A stretch of DNA of 64,000 nt from Frigidibacter albus (GCF_009908165.1 NZ_JAAAUC010000013.1:22527-86526); one strand, 5' to 3'. Shown: positions 52,909 to 61,180, counted from the first letter of the stretch. A program made the numbers and translations. The notes: a model not told the origin generated them from the letters alone.

Positions 52909-53296
52909 ACTCATTGGCGTCTGGCGCCTCGTGGACATCACCAACAAGGACGCGGACGGCAACCTGCTTCCACCCTCCTATGGGCCGCAGAAGATGGGCC
53001 TGATCACCTTCACCGATCAGAACCGGATGATGGTGGTGATCTGCGACGGGCGCGAGCACCTGCCCGAAGGCATGGCAGGGCGGGAATACACCTCCTATGC
53101 CGGCACCTACCGCTTCGATGGCGCAACGCTGGTGACGGCCGTGGACTGCTCCACCCCGACGACCCCGGCGCGCGTGGGCACTGATCAGGTGCGCCCCGCG
53201 CGCTTCGAGGGTAACCGCGTGATCCTGACCGCGCCGCCGGTCGAGATCGACGGCATCGTCCAGTACCGCGACCTGGTATGGGAGAAGATCGCGTGA
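52901..53296 (+). CDS. Lipocalin-like domain-containing protein
   Basis: The 131-residue protein starts with GTG (MHELIGVWRLVDITNKDADG), with AAGGAG upstream inside the monooxygenase gene, so translation is coupled by an eight-base overlap. The GVWRLV start, KMGLITFTDQNRMMVVI and AGTYRFDGATLVTAV segments fit the lipocalin-like beta-barrel family. It probably binds a small hydrophobic molecule, perhaps the substrate or product of the monooxygenase. An enzymatic role is not indicated. Confidence 0.88.
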   Translation: MHELIGVWRLVDITNKDADGNLLPPSYGPQKMGLITFTDQNRMMVVICDGREHLPEGMAGREYTSYAGTYRFDGATLVTAVDCSTPTTPARVGTDQVRPARFEGNRVILTAPPVEIDGIVQYRDLVWEKIA

Positions 53297-53366
53297 TCCG
53301 CCGTGGTTTGTCTTGCCGCGACCCTGTCGAGGCGCGATCCTGCTGATGATTTCTGGGAGGAAAATC

Positions 53367-54179
53367 ATGGCATCCTACGAACCGGTCACCTCGGTGATGC
53401 GTTCCCTCGAACTGCTCGCCATACTCAACCGCCAGCGCGTCTCGACCATCGACCACATGCACCGGCTGACCAGTCTGCCCAAGCCGACCATCGTCCGCCT
53501 GCTGGAAACCATGATGGCGGCCGGCTACGTGGCGCGCGACACGCGCGGTAAGGGCTACCAGGTCACATCGCAGGTCAGCGAGCTCAGCTGCGGGTTCCAC
53601 GGCGCGCCGCAGGTGGTCGAGGCCGGCCGCCCCTGGGCGCAGGAGCTGACGCGGATGTTCAGCTGGCCGGCGGCGATCGCGGTGCTGGACCGCAACGCGA
53701 TGCTGGTCTGCTACACCACCAGCGGCGACAGCCCGATCGCGCCCTATCACGGACTGATCTATACACGCCTTGGCCTCATCACCAAAGCGCTTGGCCGCGC
53801 CTACCTGGCCTTCTGCCCGGCCGAGGAGCGCAAGCTGATCTACCGGCTGCTGGCCACTTCGCCGCATCCCGACGAAGACCAGATGGCGGCGCCCGAGGCG
53901 ATCGAGGCGATGATCTGCATGACCCGCAAGCAGCAATTCGCCGAGCGGCAGCGCGCGGTGCGGCCCGAGGCCTCGTCCAGCGTTGCCGTGCCGATCTACG
54001 AACACGGATCAGAGCGGGTGCTGGGGACCATCGGGCTGACCTACTACGCCAGCGCGGTCAAGCGCAGCGAGATCGTGGAACGCTATGTTCCGAACCTTCA
54101 GACCGCGGCGGCGGGCATCAGCGAGAACGTCACCCGAATGCAGGCGGCCATGCAGGCCGCGCAAGAGCCGGTGCACTAG
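53367..54179 (+). CDS. IclR family transcriptional regulator
   Basis: The 270-residue regulator starts MASYEPVTSVMRSLELLAIL, with GGAGG seven bases before the ATG at 53367. The N-terminal winged HTH (about 8-70) includes STIDHMHRLTSLPKPTIVRL. The C-terminal IclR effector domain covers about 85-260, with SSSVAVPIYEHGSERVLGTI near its core. Such proteins regulate aromatic and carboxylate catabolism in response to a pathway intermediate. It is the only regulator gene in the 38.8-63.6 kb block and is the best candidate for binding the recurrent TTTCA-N5-YGAAA palindromes. Confidence 0.93.
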   Translation: MASYEPVTSVMRSLELLAILNRQRVSTIDHMHRLTSLPKPTIVRLLETMMAAGYVARDTRGKGYQVTSQVSELSCGFHGAPQVVEAGRPWAQELTRMFSWPAAIAVLDRNAMLVCYTTSGDSPIAPYHGLIYTRLGLITKALGRAYLAFCPAEERKLIYRLLATSPHPDEDQMAAPEAIEAMICMTRKQQFAERQRAVRPEASSSVAVPIYEHGSERVLGTIGLTYYASAVKRSEIVERYVPNLQTAAAGISENVTRMQAAMQAAQEPVH

Positions 54180-54221
54180 CAGACTGCTTCGCGCCGGGGC
54201 AACAAATCAAGCGAGGGGCCA

Positions 54222-55211
54222 ATGGGCATCACCAGGCGCGACTTTCACCTGCGGACGGCGGACGGCATAACCGTCAGGGTCCGCGAGCTGCGTTCGGAAC
54301 GCACGCATCGCACGCCGATGCTGCTGTTGCACGGCACCCGCATTCCGGGGATCAGCGAGTTCGACCTTCCAGTCGAGCATGGCTCGCTGGCCGCCGATCT
54401 CGCCGCGGCGGGGCATGTCTGCTACATCCTCGACGCCCGCGGCTTTGGCGGCTCGGAGCGGCCAGCCGAAATGGAGGAGCCGCCGCAACCCACCCGCCCG
54501 CTGATCCGCACGATGGAAATCACCCGCGACGTGGATGCCGCGGTGGACCATCTGCGCGCGGCGACGGGGCAGGCCAGGGTCGGGCTTCTGGGCTGGGGCG
54601 TCGGCGCCACCTGCACGGCTATGTATGCCGCGCTGCATCCCGAAAAGGTCAGCCACCTTGTGCTCTATTGCATGATCTATGGCGGCACCGCCGACCACGC
54701 CTCGATCACCATCGGCTCGCAATGGGATGACCCGGACCAGCCCGGCCGCTTCAACCAGAAGCGGTTCGGCAACTACACCTTCAACGGCATCGACATGCTG
54801 GAACATCACTGGGACCAGCAGATCCCCATTGCCGACAAGGCGGCCTGGCGCGACCCTGCAATGGTGGTTGCCTTCCGCGAGGCGCTTCTGGACGGCGATC
54901 CCGCCTCGCGCGAGCATGACCCGCCGCTGTATCGCAGCCCGAACGGGATGCTTGAAGACCTGTACCTGATGGGCGCCAAAGGCCAGAAGCTGTTCCATGC
55001 CAGCCAGATCTATTGCCCGGTGTTCATCGTGAACCCGGAATATGACGGGCTTTGCCGCGACACCGACATGGCGGTGTTCTGCGAGGATCTCTACCATGCG
55101 CCAGAGGTGGTGCATTGGCAGGCCAAGGGCTGCACGCATTACCTGCTGCTGGACCGGCCCGAGCGGGGGCGGGACGAGTTCCTTGGGCACATGGATCGCT
55201 TCCTTGGCTGA
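54222..55211 (+). CDS. Alpha/beta hydrolase-fold protein with Gly at the nucleophile position
   Basis: The 329-residue alpha/beta hydrolase starts MGITRRDFHLRTADGITVRV. It has LLLHGTRIPG as the oxyanion strand and DARGFGGSERP, both normal for the fold. The nucleophile elbow reads LLGWGVGATC, with Gly 126 where Ser, Cys or Asp belongs; the codon is GGC at 54597. The Asp (NPEYDG) and the late His (GCTHYLLLD) are retained. Classical ester hydrolysis is therefore unlikely, and a lyase, a binding role or use of another nucleophile is possible. It lies between the IclR gene and the ligand-less DUF6282 copy. Confidence 0.85.
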   Translation: MGITRRDFHLRTADGITVRVRELRSERTHRTPMLLLHGTRIPGISEFDLPVEHGSLAADLAAAGHVCYILDARGFGGSERPAEMEEPPQPTRPLIRTMEITRDVDAAVDHLRAATGQARVGLLGWGVGATCTAMYAALHPEKVSHLVLYCMIYGGTADHASITIGSQWDDPDQPGRFNQKRFGNYTFNGIDMLEHHWDQQIPIADKAAWRDPAMVVAFREALLDGDPASREHDPPLYRSPNGMLEDLYLMGAKGQKLFHASQIYCPVFIVNPEYDGLCRDTDMAVFCEDLYHAPEVVHWQAKGCTHYLLLDRPERGRDEFLGHMDRFLG

Positions 55212-55213
55212 CG

Positions 55214-55228
55214 TTTCAGGGTACGAAA
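55214..55228. promoter_or_regulatory. Candidate IclR-type operator (site 3)
   Basis: GTTTCA-GGGTA-CGAAAC lies just after the alpha/beta hydrolase stop and 80 bp before the third DUF6282 gene. The complement GTTTCG-N5-TGAAAC fits the consensus of the other sites. Confidence 0.55.
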
Positions 55229-55307
55229 CCTCGGCGCTGCGCTGCTGCCGAGCGCGGCCGGGCGGTTTCAACTGCTGCCACAGTCAGCCGCCCAGGGGAT
55301 GGTCCGC

Positions 55308-56213
55308 ATGAACATCGAGCCGACGCAGATCACGGTTCAGGCGCTGGTGCGGGGCGCGGTCGATCTGCGCGGCCAAGGCGGGCCCTTGCACAGCGGCGAC
55401 GCCCGCGACCTGCTGGATCTTGCGCGGGATGCCGAGGCGGCCGGATTGCGGGCCATCGTGTTCATGGACCCTGACTTCTCGCCCGCGCCGCTGGTGCAGA
55501 CGCTGCGGCGGCACGAATTTTCGGGCCGTCCAATCAGCCTGCTCTCGGGAGTCGAGCTGAACAACACCGTAGGCGGGCTCAATCCCTACGCGGTGGAGCA
55601 TGAGTTGATGCTCGGGGGCCGGGTGATCTCGATGCCAACCGTCTCGGCCGCCCACCGCATCCGCAACAGCGCGCCGCCGCGGGGGTGGCGTTCTCAGGCC
55701 CCAGCCGCGCACGCTCCCGGGCTGGAGGTGCTCAAGGCCGATGGCCAGCTGCGCGACGAGGTCAGGCAGATCCTGGACGTCGTCGCCGCGCATGACGCCG
55801 TGCTGTGCAGCGGCGGGCTGCATGTCGCCGAGATCTGGCCGCTGTTCCTCGCGGCGCGGCAGCGCGGCGTGACCCGGCTGCTGGTCAATGACGGTGCCGC
55901 CATCGGCCTGACGGAACTGCGCGAGCTTGCGCTGTTCGGCGCCTTCATAGAGGTTTGCGTGCAGGCCGGGCTGCAGTGCGGCGGTTGCTTGGAGCGCACC
56001 GAGGTGCCGATGGCGCTGATCGCCGCGGCGACCACGCGACAGACCATCCTCGTGCCTGGCCGGACGGGGCAGGATGGCCCCGGTGGACGGTTCCGTGCCG
56101 CGGTGCAGGCCTGCCTGTCCCTCGGCTACGACGCCGCCGAGATCCGGCAGATCACGTCCGACAATGCAGCGCGCCTGCTTGGGCTGGCGCCCGACGAAGG
56201 GAAGACAGCATGA
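55308..56213 (+). CDS. DUF6282 family paralogue lacking metal ligands (copy 3, probable pseudoenzyme)
   Basis: The 301-residue protein aligns end to end with the other two DUF6282 copies (LLSGVELNNTVGGLNPYAVE, VISMPTVSAAHRI). The ligand positions have changed: LHCHSG is LRGQGG (Arg 21, Gln 23), KDHFY is MDPDF (Pro 55), GGH is GGL, NHPTY is NDGAA, and GSDLG is replaced by PGRTGQ. Loss at all sites with an intact frame suggests a non-catalytic or altered role. The ATG at 55308 is preferred, with AGGGG nine bases upstream; 55299 is the alternative. It overlaps the next gene by four bases (ATGA). Confidence 0.85.
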   Translation: MNIEPTQITVQALVRGAVDLRGQGGPLHSGDARDLLDLARDAEAAGLRAIVFMDPDFSPAPLVQTLRRHEFSGRPISLLSGVELNNTVGGLNPYAVEHELMLGGRVISMPTVSAAHRIRNSAPPRGWRSQAPAAHAPGLEVLKADGQLRDEVRQILDVVAAHDAVLCSGGLHVAEIWPLFLAARQRGVTRLLVNDGAAIGLTELRELALFGAFIEVCVQAGLQCGGCLERTEVPMALIAAATTRQTILVPGRTGQDGPGGRFRAAVQACLSLGYDAAEIRQITSDNAARLLGLAPDEGKTA

Positions 56214-57016
56214 CCCGGCCCGATGGCCCGCTGGTGGACTCGCACTTCCATGTCTACACGGCAGATATGCCGCTGACCGAGACCGCCTGGCACCGGCCAG
56301 ACCATGACGCCTCGGTCGAGACATGCCTTGCCACCCTCGACGCGCATGGCGTCACCTTCGGCGTGATTTCCGCCGCAAGCTTGTTTGGCACCTACAACGA
56401 CTATGTTCGCCGCGCCCTGTGCCGCCACAAGCGCCTGCGCGGCACCGCGATCGTCGATCCGGCCTGGGATCTTGATCAGCTGGAGCGGCTGCGGGACGAC
56501 GGCTTTGTCGGGCTGCGCTTCCTGTGGCGCCCGCTGGAGCGGACCCCCGACTTGGGGTCAGAAAGCTACCGGCGACTGTTGCGCCGCTGTGCGGACCTTG
56601 GCTGGCACATCCACCTGACGGACCGGCCAGAGCGGATCGACACCACCATCCGCGCCATCGAGGCCGCGGGTGTGCGGGTGGTGCTGGACCATATCGGGCT
56701 GATCGACACCGCGGCGGGGGTCGACGACGCAGGCTTTCGGGCGGTTCTTGCCGCGGTCGAGCGGGGGCGGACCTGGGTCAAGCTTTCCGCCGGCTTCCGC
56801 TTCACGCAACCGGGCCTTGCCGACAGATGCGCCGCCGCCCTGGTTGCCGCCGGCGGATGGGAGCGGCTGGTCTGGGCCAGCGACTGGCCCTTTGCCGGCT
56901 TCGAGGGACAGGTGAGCTATGCCGACGCCATTGCCGCGCTGCATCACTGGGTGCCGGATGCCGCGATGCGCCACGCCATCGGCGGGCGCACGCCCCTGCA
57001 ACTCTACTTCACCTGA
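56210..57016 (+). CDS. Amidohydrolase family protein, LigI-like (2-pyrone-4,6-dicarboxylate hydrolase family)
   Basis: The 268-residue metal-dependent hydrolase starts MTRPDGPLVDSHFHVYTADM. HxH is at residues 12 and 14, and GWHIHLTDRP, VVLDHIG and WASDWPF supply the remaining ligands and catalytic Asp, the Amidohydro_2 pattern. LigI opens 2-pyrone-4,6-dicarboxylate, so hydrolysis of a lactone or pyrone is a reasonable inference. The ATG overlaps the previous stop. It is the last gene of the plus-strand run that begins at the monooxygenase. Confidence 0.9.
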   Translation: MTRPDGPLVDSHFHVYTADMPLTETAWHRPDHDASVETCLATLDAHGVTFGVISAASLFGTYNDYVRRALCRHKRLRGTAIVDPAWDLDQLERLRDDGFVGLRFLWRPLERTPDLGSESYRRLLRRCADLGWHIHLTDRPERIDTTIRAIEAAGVRVVLDHIGLIDTAAGVDDAGFRAVLAAVERGRTWVKLSAGFRFTQPGLADRCAAALVAAGGWERLVWASDWPFAGFEGQVSYADAIAALHHWVPDAAMRHAIGGRTPLQLYFT

Positions 57017-57026
57017 TCGGCCGTCA

Positions 57027-57046
57027 GGGGCGGCCGGAGCCGCCCC
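57027..57046. terminator. Stem-loop between convergent genes
   Basis: GGGGCGGC-CGGA-GCCGCCCC is a perfect 8-bp stem with a four-base loop, placed between the LigI-like and tctA stops, a likely bidirectional terminator. Confidence 0.7.
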
Positions 57047-57054
57047 CGCCGCCT

Positions 57055-58560
57055 TCACACCTCATCGGTGAACACTTCTGCGCGCTTCTTGTTGGTCGTG
57101 GGCAGGCTGACGAGGATCAGCAGTCCCAGCGCCATCAGCAGCAGCACTGCGCTGATCGGCCGTGTCACGAAGACGGAGGGGTCGCCACCCGAGATCAGCA
57201 TCGACCGGCGCAGCTGGTGTTCCAGCATCGGCCCCAGCACGAAGCCCAGCACGAACGGCGCCCATTCGCAATCCAGCCGGGACAGGAAATACCCCAGCAT
57301 TCCGGCGCCGATCACCAGGTAGACCCCGAACACGCTGTTCGACACGCTGTAAACGCCGATGCAGCAAAACGCGATGATCGCCGGGAACAGCACTCGGTAG
57401 GGCACCTTCAGCAAGGATACCCAGACGCCGATCAGCGGCAGGTTCAGGATGATCAGCATGGCGTTGCCCAGCCACATCGATACGATCAGCCCCCAGAACA
57501 GCGCCGGGTTGCTGGTGATGACATTGGGCCCCGGCGTCACCCCCTGAATCGTCATCGCGCCGATCATCATCGCCATCGTCGCCGATCCAGGGATGCCCAG
57601 TGTCAGCGTCGGAATGAACGAGGTTTGCGCCGCGGCATTGTTCGCCGCCTCCGGCGCCGCCACCCCCTCGACCGCGCCATGGCCGAACTCGGCAGAGTTC
57701 GGCGAGACGGGCTTCTCGACATTGTAGGCGATGAACGAGGCCAGCATCGCCCCGCCCCCCGGCAGCACGCCAATGGCCGAGCCGATCGCCGTGCCGCGCA
57801 GCGTAGGTGCGATCATCCGGCGCAGGTCATCCAGCCGCGGCCAGATCCGGCCGACCTGCGCAAGCCTTGGCGGCACGCCATCGGTGCTTTGCAGGTTGCG
57901 GATGATCTCGGCGATGCCAAAGACGCCGACTGCGATGGCCACGAAACTCAGCCCGTCAAGCAACTCGATGCTACCAAAGGTGAAGCGCTGCTTGTTGGTG
58001 TAAATGTCGATGCCGGTCAGCCCCAGCAACAGCCCGAAAACTATCATCCCCAGCGCCTTGAGCAGCGAGCCCGAGGCCAGCGCGATCGAGGACACGAGCC
58101 CGATGACCATCAGCGAGAAATACTCGGGCGGCCCGAAGCTGAGCGCCACTGAGGTCAGTGGCTTGGCCACCAGCGCGATCAGCACGGTCGCGGCGCAGCC
58201 GGCGACGAAAGACCCGATCCCGGCCGCGGCCAGCGCCACACCCGCCCGGCCCTTCAGCGCCATCTGGTAGCCGTCGATGGTGGTGACGGTCGATGCGGCC
58301 TCCCCCGGCAGGTTGACGAGGATGGCGGTGGTGGAGCCGCCATATTGCGAGCCGTAATAGATCCCCGCCAGCATGATCAGCGAGGTGGTCGGCTCCATCC
58401 CGAAGGTCAGCGGCAACAGCATCGAGATGGTGGCAAGTGGCCCGATCCCGGGCAGGATGCCGATCACCGTGCCCAGAAGCACGCCGACAAAGCAGAAGAA
58501 CAGGTTGATGGGCAGGAAGGCTTCCGTTAAGCCGAGCGACAGGTTGGTGATCAGGTCCAC
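57055..58560 (-). CDS. tctA: Tripartite tricarboxylate transporter large permease TctA (system 3)
   Basis: The 501-residue TctA protein begins with GTG at 58560 ([15 protein letters not shown]), with GGAGG eight bases upstream. It has [40 protein letters not shown], and [20 protein letters not shown] in the second half-repeat. Its length and sequence closely match the system 2 TctA (39721-41226). Its start codon lies four bases after the tctB stop. It probably works with TctB and the divergently encoded TctC at 59343. Confidence 0.92.
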   Translation of the reverse strand: MDLITNLSLGLTEAFLPINLFFCFVGVLLGTVIGILPGIGPLATISMLLPLTFGMEPTTSLIMLAGIYYGSQYGGSTTAILVNLPGEAASTVTTIDGYQMALKGRAGVALAAAGIGSFVAGCAATVLIALVAKPLTSVALSFGPPEYFSLMVIGLVSSIALASGSLLKALGMIVFGLLLGLTGIDIYTNKQRFTFGSIELLDGLSFVAIAVGVFGIAEIIRNLQSTDGVPPRLAQVGRIWPRLDDLRRMIAPTLRGTAIGSAIGVLPGGGAMLASFIAYNVEKPVSPNSAEFGHGAVEGVAAPEAANNAAAQTSFIPTLTLGIPGSATMAMMIGAMTIQGVTPGPNVITSNPALFWGLIVSMWLGNAMLIILNLPLIGVWVSLLKVPYRVLFPAIIAFCCIGVYSVSNSVFGVYLVIGAGMLGYFLSRLDCEWAPFVLGFVLGPMLEHQLRRSMLISGGDPSVFVTRPISAVLLLMALGLLILVSLPTTNKKRAEVFTDEV

Positions 58561-58564
58561 GCTT

Positions 58565-59059
58565 TCAGCCTCCGAACACAGAACCGAAGACCGGGGCCTG
58601 CATCTGCGCCCCCAGCACAAAGACACCGACGCAGAAGACCGCGATGGCAGCGGCTGCCAGGATCGAGGGTAGCAGCCTCGCCTTACGCGCTGCGAAGGAC
58701 GACACCAGCGTGGCGAAGAACACCGCGAGCAGCAGCCCCAGTGGATCGAGCAGCAGCGCAAAGACCACGATCCCGAGCGAAACCAGGGCGATTGCCCGCC
58801 ATGGCACCGGCTCAAAGGCCTCGCTTTGCTGCGCGAATAGCGAGCGCAGCACAAGCGTGCCCCCGATCAGCATCAGCAACCCGCACAGGACCAGCGGGAA
58901 GAAGCCGGGGCCCATGTTGAAGATCTGCCCGACCGGGAGGTCGCGCAGCGAGATGGAGCCGTAAAGGATAGCGACTCCGCAAAAGAAGCCGCCCGAAAGC
59001 AGGTCTTTCACATGCACGGACCGACGGCCCGGTATTGGTGTTGATAAGGGTTGTGTCAC
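58565..59059 (-). CDS. tctB: Tripartite tricarboxylate transporter small permease TctB (system 3)
   Basis: The 164-residue protein begins with GTG at 59059 (MTQPLSTPIPGRRSVHV), supported by GGAGGAG six bases upstream. An in-frame ATG at 59149 would add thirty non-family residues. Four hydrophobic segments and MGPGFFPLVLCGLLMLIGG identify it as TctB. Confidence 0.87.
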   Translation of the reverse strand: MTQPLSTPIPGRRSVHVKDLLSGGFFCGVAILYGSISLRDLPVGQIFNMGPGFFPLVLCGLLMLIGGTLVLRSLFAQQSEAFEPVPWRAIALVSLGIVVFALLLDPLGLLLAVFFATLVSSFAARKARLLPSILAAAAIAVFCVGVFVLGAQMQAPVFGSVFGG

Positions 59060-59203
59060 TGCGGTCTCCTCCCAGTTTGCTGCCCCGGACGCCTTTTCGC
59101 CGTCTTCTTGGGGCCCATGAACGATAGGTCCGCCATGGGACCGCCTCAAGCCGGCCGGACGGGATTCCCCGCACGGCCGTCATGACGAGTTACCAAAAGC
59201 GGG

Positions 59204-59232
59204 ACCCCGGCGATGTGGCGCATCGCCGGGGT
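59204..59232. other. Perfect 12-bp hairpin in divergent promoter region
   Basis: ACCCCGGCGATG and CATCGCCGGGGT form a perfect 12-bp stem around TGGCG. It lies between the divergent tctB and tctC genes, directly abutting the palindrome at 59232-59246, so it cannot be an ordinary end-of-gene terminator. Its role is unknown. Confidence 0.6.
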
Positions 59233-59246
59233 TTCAACAGGTGAAA
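59232..59246. promoter_or_regulatory. Candidate IclR-type operator (site 4)
   Basis: GTTTCA-ACAGG-TGAAAT, a perfect TTTCA/TGAAA inverted repeat, lies 97 bp before the tctC start and 173 bp from tctB. The string GTTTCAACAGGTG recurs, inverted, in site 5 at 62611-62625. Confidence 0.6.
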
Positions 59247-59342
59247 TCCATCCCCGGGGCAGTTGGCCCTTTCCCACGTGTTATGGCCTAGTCACAGTCG
59301 CAAGCGGCGGGCGTTCGCCCTTGCCATCTGGGAGGAGAGGAA

Positions 59343-60329
59343 ATGCGCAGAACGAAAACCCCAAGCCGGGGACTTCGCAGGGTTGCGGCCGTCACGGCCA
59401 CCGCCTGGGCGGTCACCCTCGGGGCAGGTACCGCAGCCACTGCGGAGGCGACTTGCCCGGAGGGGTATCCATCGAAACCCATCACCTTCTATGTCGGATT
59501 CGCTGCGGGGGGCGGGACCGATGCCATCGGTCGCAGCATTGCACAGGCGATCGAGAAGGCTCAGGGCTGGACCATCGTGGTCGAGAACAAGCCCGGCGCC
59601 GCCAGCGGCGTGATGAACCTGTCGCTCAAGAGCATGCCCGCCGACGGCTACCACATCGGCGTCGGCAGCAGCGAGTCGATGGTCTGGAACCCGTCCAACG
59701 GCGACATGGGCTATCACTATACCGATTTCGAGTTCCTCGGCTCGGCGATGGACAGCTGGAACAGCTTTGTCGCGCTGTCGACGGCGCCGTTCGACGACAT
59801 CGAGAGCTTTGTCGAGTATGCGCGCGAAAAGGGCATGGCGACTGTGTCGCTGGCCGGGTTCAACCAGCAGCTCGTGGTCGAACAGCTTGCCGAGCAATAC
59901 GGGGTCAACCTCGTCGCGGTCCAGGGGGCCGGCGCATCGGAATCGATGATGACGGCGCTTGGCGGGCATGTGGATGCGACGATGCAGGCGACGCTTCACA
60001 TTCCCGAGCTGAAGAACGGCAACATGAAGCAGATCGCCTCGCTGACCAACCGCAGGCTGCCCTATGCGCCGGACTCGGGCACGCTCGAAGAGCAGGGCTC
60101 CACCGCGATCCCGATCGTCAGCGCGACGACCTTCACCACCTCGCTTGGCCTCGACCCTGCGCTGAAGGCCTGCCTTCAGGAGGTGATCGACCTTGCGGTG
60201 AAGTCGCCGGAGTTCAAGGCGCTGACCGACAAGTACGACAACGAGCCCGTCAACCTGGGCGAGGCGGCGTTGATCGAGCAGATCGAGACGCGTGACGCCC
60301 AGTTCCGCGCCTTGGCCGCAAGCAACTGA
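59343..60329 (+). CDS. tctC: Tripartite tricarboxylate transporter substrate-binding protein TctC (system 3)
   Basis: The 328-residue TctC/Bug protein starts MRRTKTPSRGLRRVAAVTAT, with a purine-rich GGGAGGAGAGG before the ATG. The long basic N-terminus and hydrophobic stretch end near AATAEA. The mature protein has ITFYVGFAAGGGTDAIGRSI, IVVENKPGAASGVMNLSL and the conserved DGYHIG block. It is divergent from tctBA and shares their regulatory region. It differs clearly from the other two TctC proteins. Confidence 0.92.
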   Translation: MRRTKTPSRGLRRVAAVTATAWAVTLGAGTAATAEATCPEGYPSKPITFYVGFAAGGGTDAIGRSIAQAIEKAQGWTIVVENKPGAASGVMNLSLKSMPADGYHIGVGSSESMVWNPSNGDMGYHYTDFEFLGSAMDSWNSFVALSTAPFDDIESFVEYAREKGMATVSLAGFNQQLVVEQLAEQYGVNLVAVQGAGASESMMTALGGHVDATMQATLHIPELKNGNMKQIASLTNRRLPYAPDSGTLEEQGSTAIPIVSATTFTTSLGLDPALKACLQEVIDLAVKSPEFKALTDKYDNEPVNLGEAALIEQIETRDAQFRALAASN

Positions 60330-60333
60330 CGCG

Positions 60334-60365
60334 ATCCGGCCGGCGCCTCGGGCTGCCGGCCGGAT
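60334..60365. terminator. Bidirectional terminator between convergent tctC and SDR genes
   Basis: ATCCGGCCGGC pairs perfectly with GCCGGCCGGAT over 11 bp around a ten-base loop. It is followed on the plus strand by ACTTCTT. Confidence 0.75.
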
Positions 60366-60376
60366 ACTTCTTGCCT

Positions 60377-61102
60377 TCAGCCGGGCCCCGCAATCGTGGT
60401 GCCCGCATCCACTTTGAGCGTGATGCCGGTGATGCTGGCCGCGGCGTCCGAGGCAAGGAATACCGCTGCCCCCGCAATGTCGTCAGCCGTCACCACCCGC
60501 CGCAGCGGCGAGCGGCCCTGCCGCAGCTGCCAGCCATCCGAATCAATGCGCCGGTTCGTCGCCGGTGTCGGCACGGTCCCGGGCGCCAGCGCATTGACCC
60601 GGATGCCGAACGGCGCAAGCTCTATCGCCTGCTGCCGCGTGAAGGCATCCAGAGCGCCCTTGATCGCGGAATAGACCGGCGTTTCGCGGATGGCGATATA
60701 CACCGCCATCGACGACAGGTTGAGAGTGCAGCCCCCGCCCCGTGCGATTAGATGCGGCGTCGCCGCCCGCGTGCCCCACAGCGCGCCCTTCAGCCCGACG
60801 TCGATCATCAGGTCCATGACCTCGGCCGGTGTGTCGATCAGGCGCGAATAGTGGAACATCACCGCGTTGTTCACCATCAGGTCGAGCCCCTCCGCCGCAA
60901 AGGCGTCGATCTCGCGCTGCAGTCCCGTGCGGTCGGCGACATCCAGAAGGACGGGCACCGCACCCGGGATGCCGGCGGCGACCTCGGCCACCTGCGGGTT
61001 CACGTCGGCCATGGCCACGGCATATTTCTGCCCGGCCAGGCGCCGCGCGATTGCCTCGCCGATCCCGCCGGCGGCCCCGGTCACGAAGGCACGTTTCTGC
61101 AT
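60377..61102 (-). CDS. SDR family NAD(P)-dependent oxidoreductase (copy 2)
   Basis: The 241-residue short-chain dehydrogenase starts MQKRAFVTGAAGGIGEAIAR. TGAAGGIG, Asp in MADVNPQ (favouring NAD), NNAVMFHYSRL, LNLSSMAV and the catalytic YSAIK are present. The VNALAPGTVPTP region and the terminal KVDAGTTIAGPG closely parallel the first SDR (45225-45965), marking a duplicate pair. It is downstream of the NTF2-like gene on the same strand, at 105 bp. Confidence 0.9.
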   Translation of the reverse strand: MQKRAFVTGAAGGIGEAIARRLAGQKYAVAMADVNPQVAEVAAGIPGAVPVLLDVADRTGLQREIDAFAAEGLDLMVNNAVMFHYSRLIDTPAEVMDLMIDVGLKGALWGTRAATPHLIARGGGCTLNLSSMAVYIAIRETPVYSAIKGALDAFTRQQAIELAPFGIRVNALAPGTVPTPATNRRIDSDGWQLRQGRSPLRRVVTADDIAGAAVFLASDAAASITGITLKVDAGTTIAGPG

Positions 61103-61180
61103 CTGGCTCCCCTCTGTCCCGTCATACTTGCGGGCAGCAGAGCACTCGCCCCCAGAGCCGTCGATCCCGCGGCAGCCGGA

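Noticed and set aside
53349..53366. ATTTCTGGGAGGAAAAT before the IclR gene as a further operator (autoregulation).
   Set aside because: The TTTC and GAAA halves are one base too close, and the string is explained by the Shine-Dalgarno sequence.
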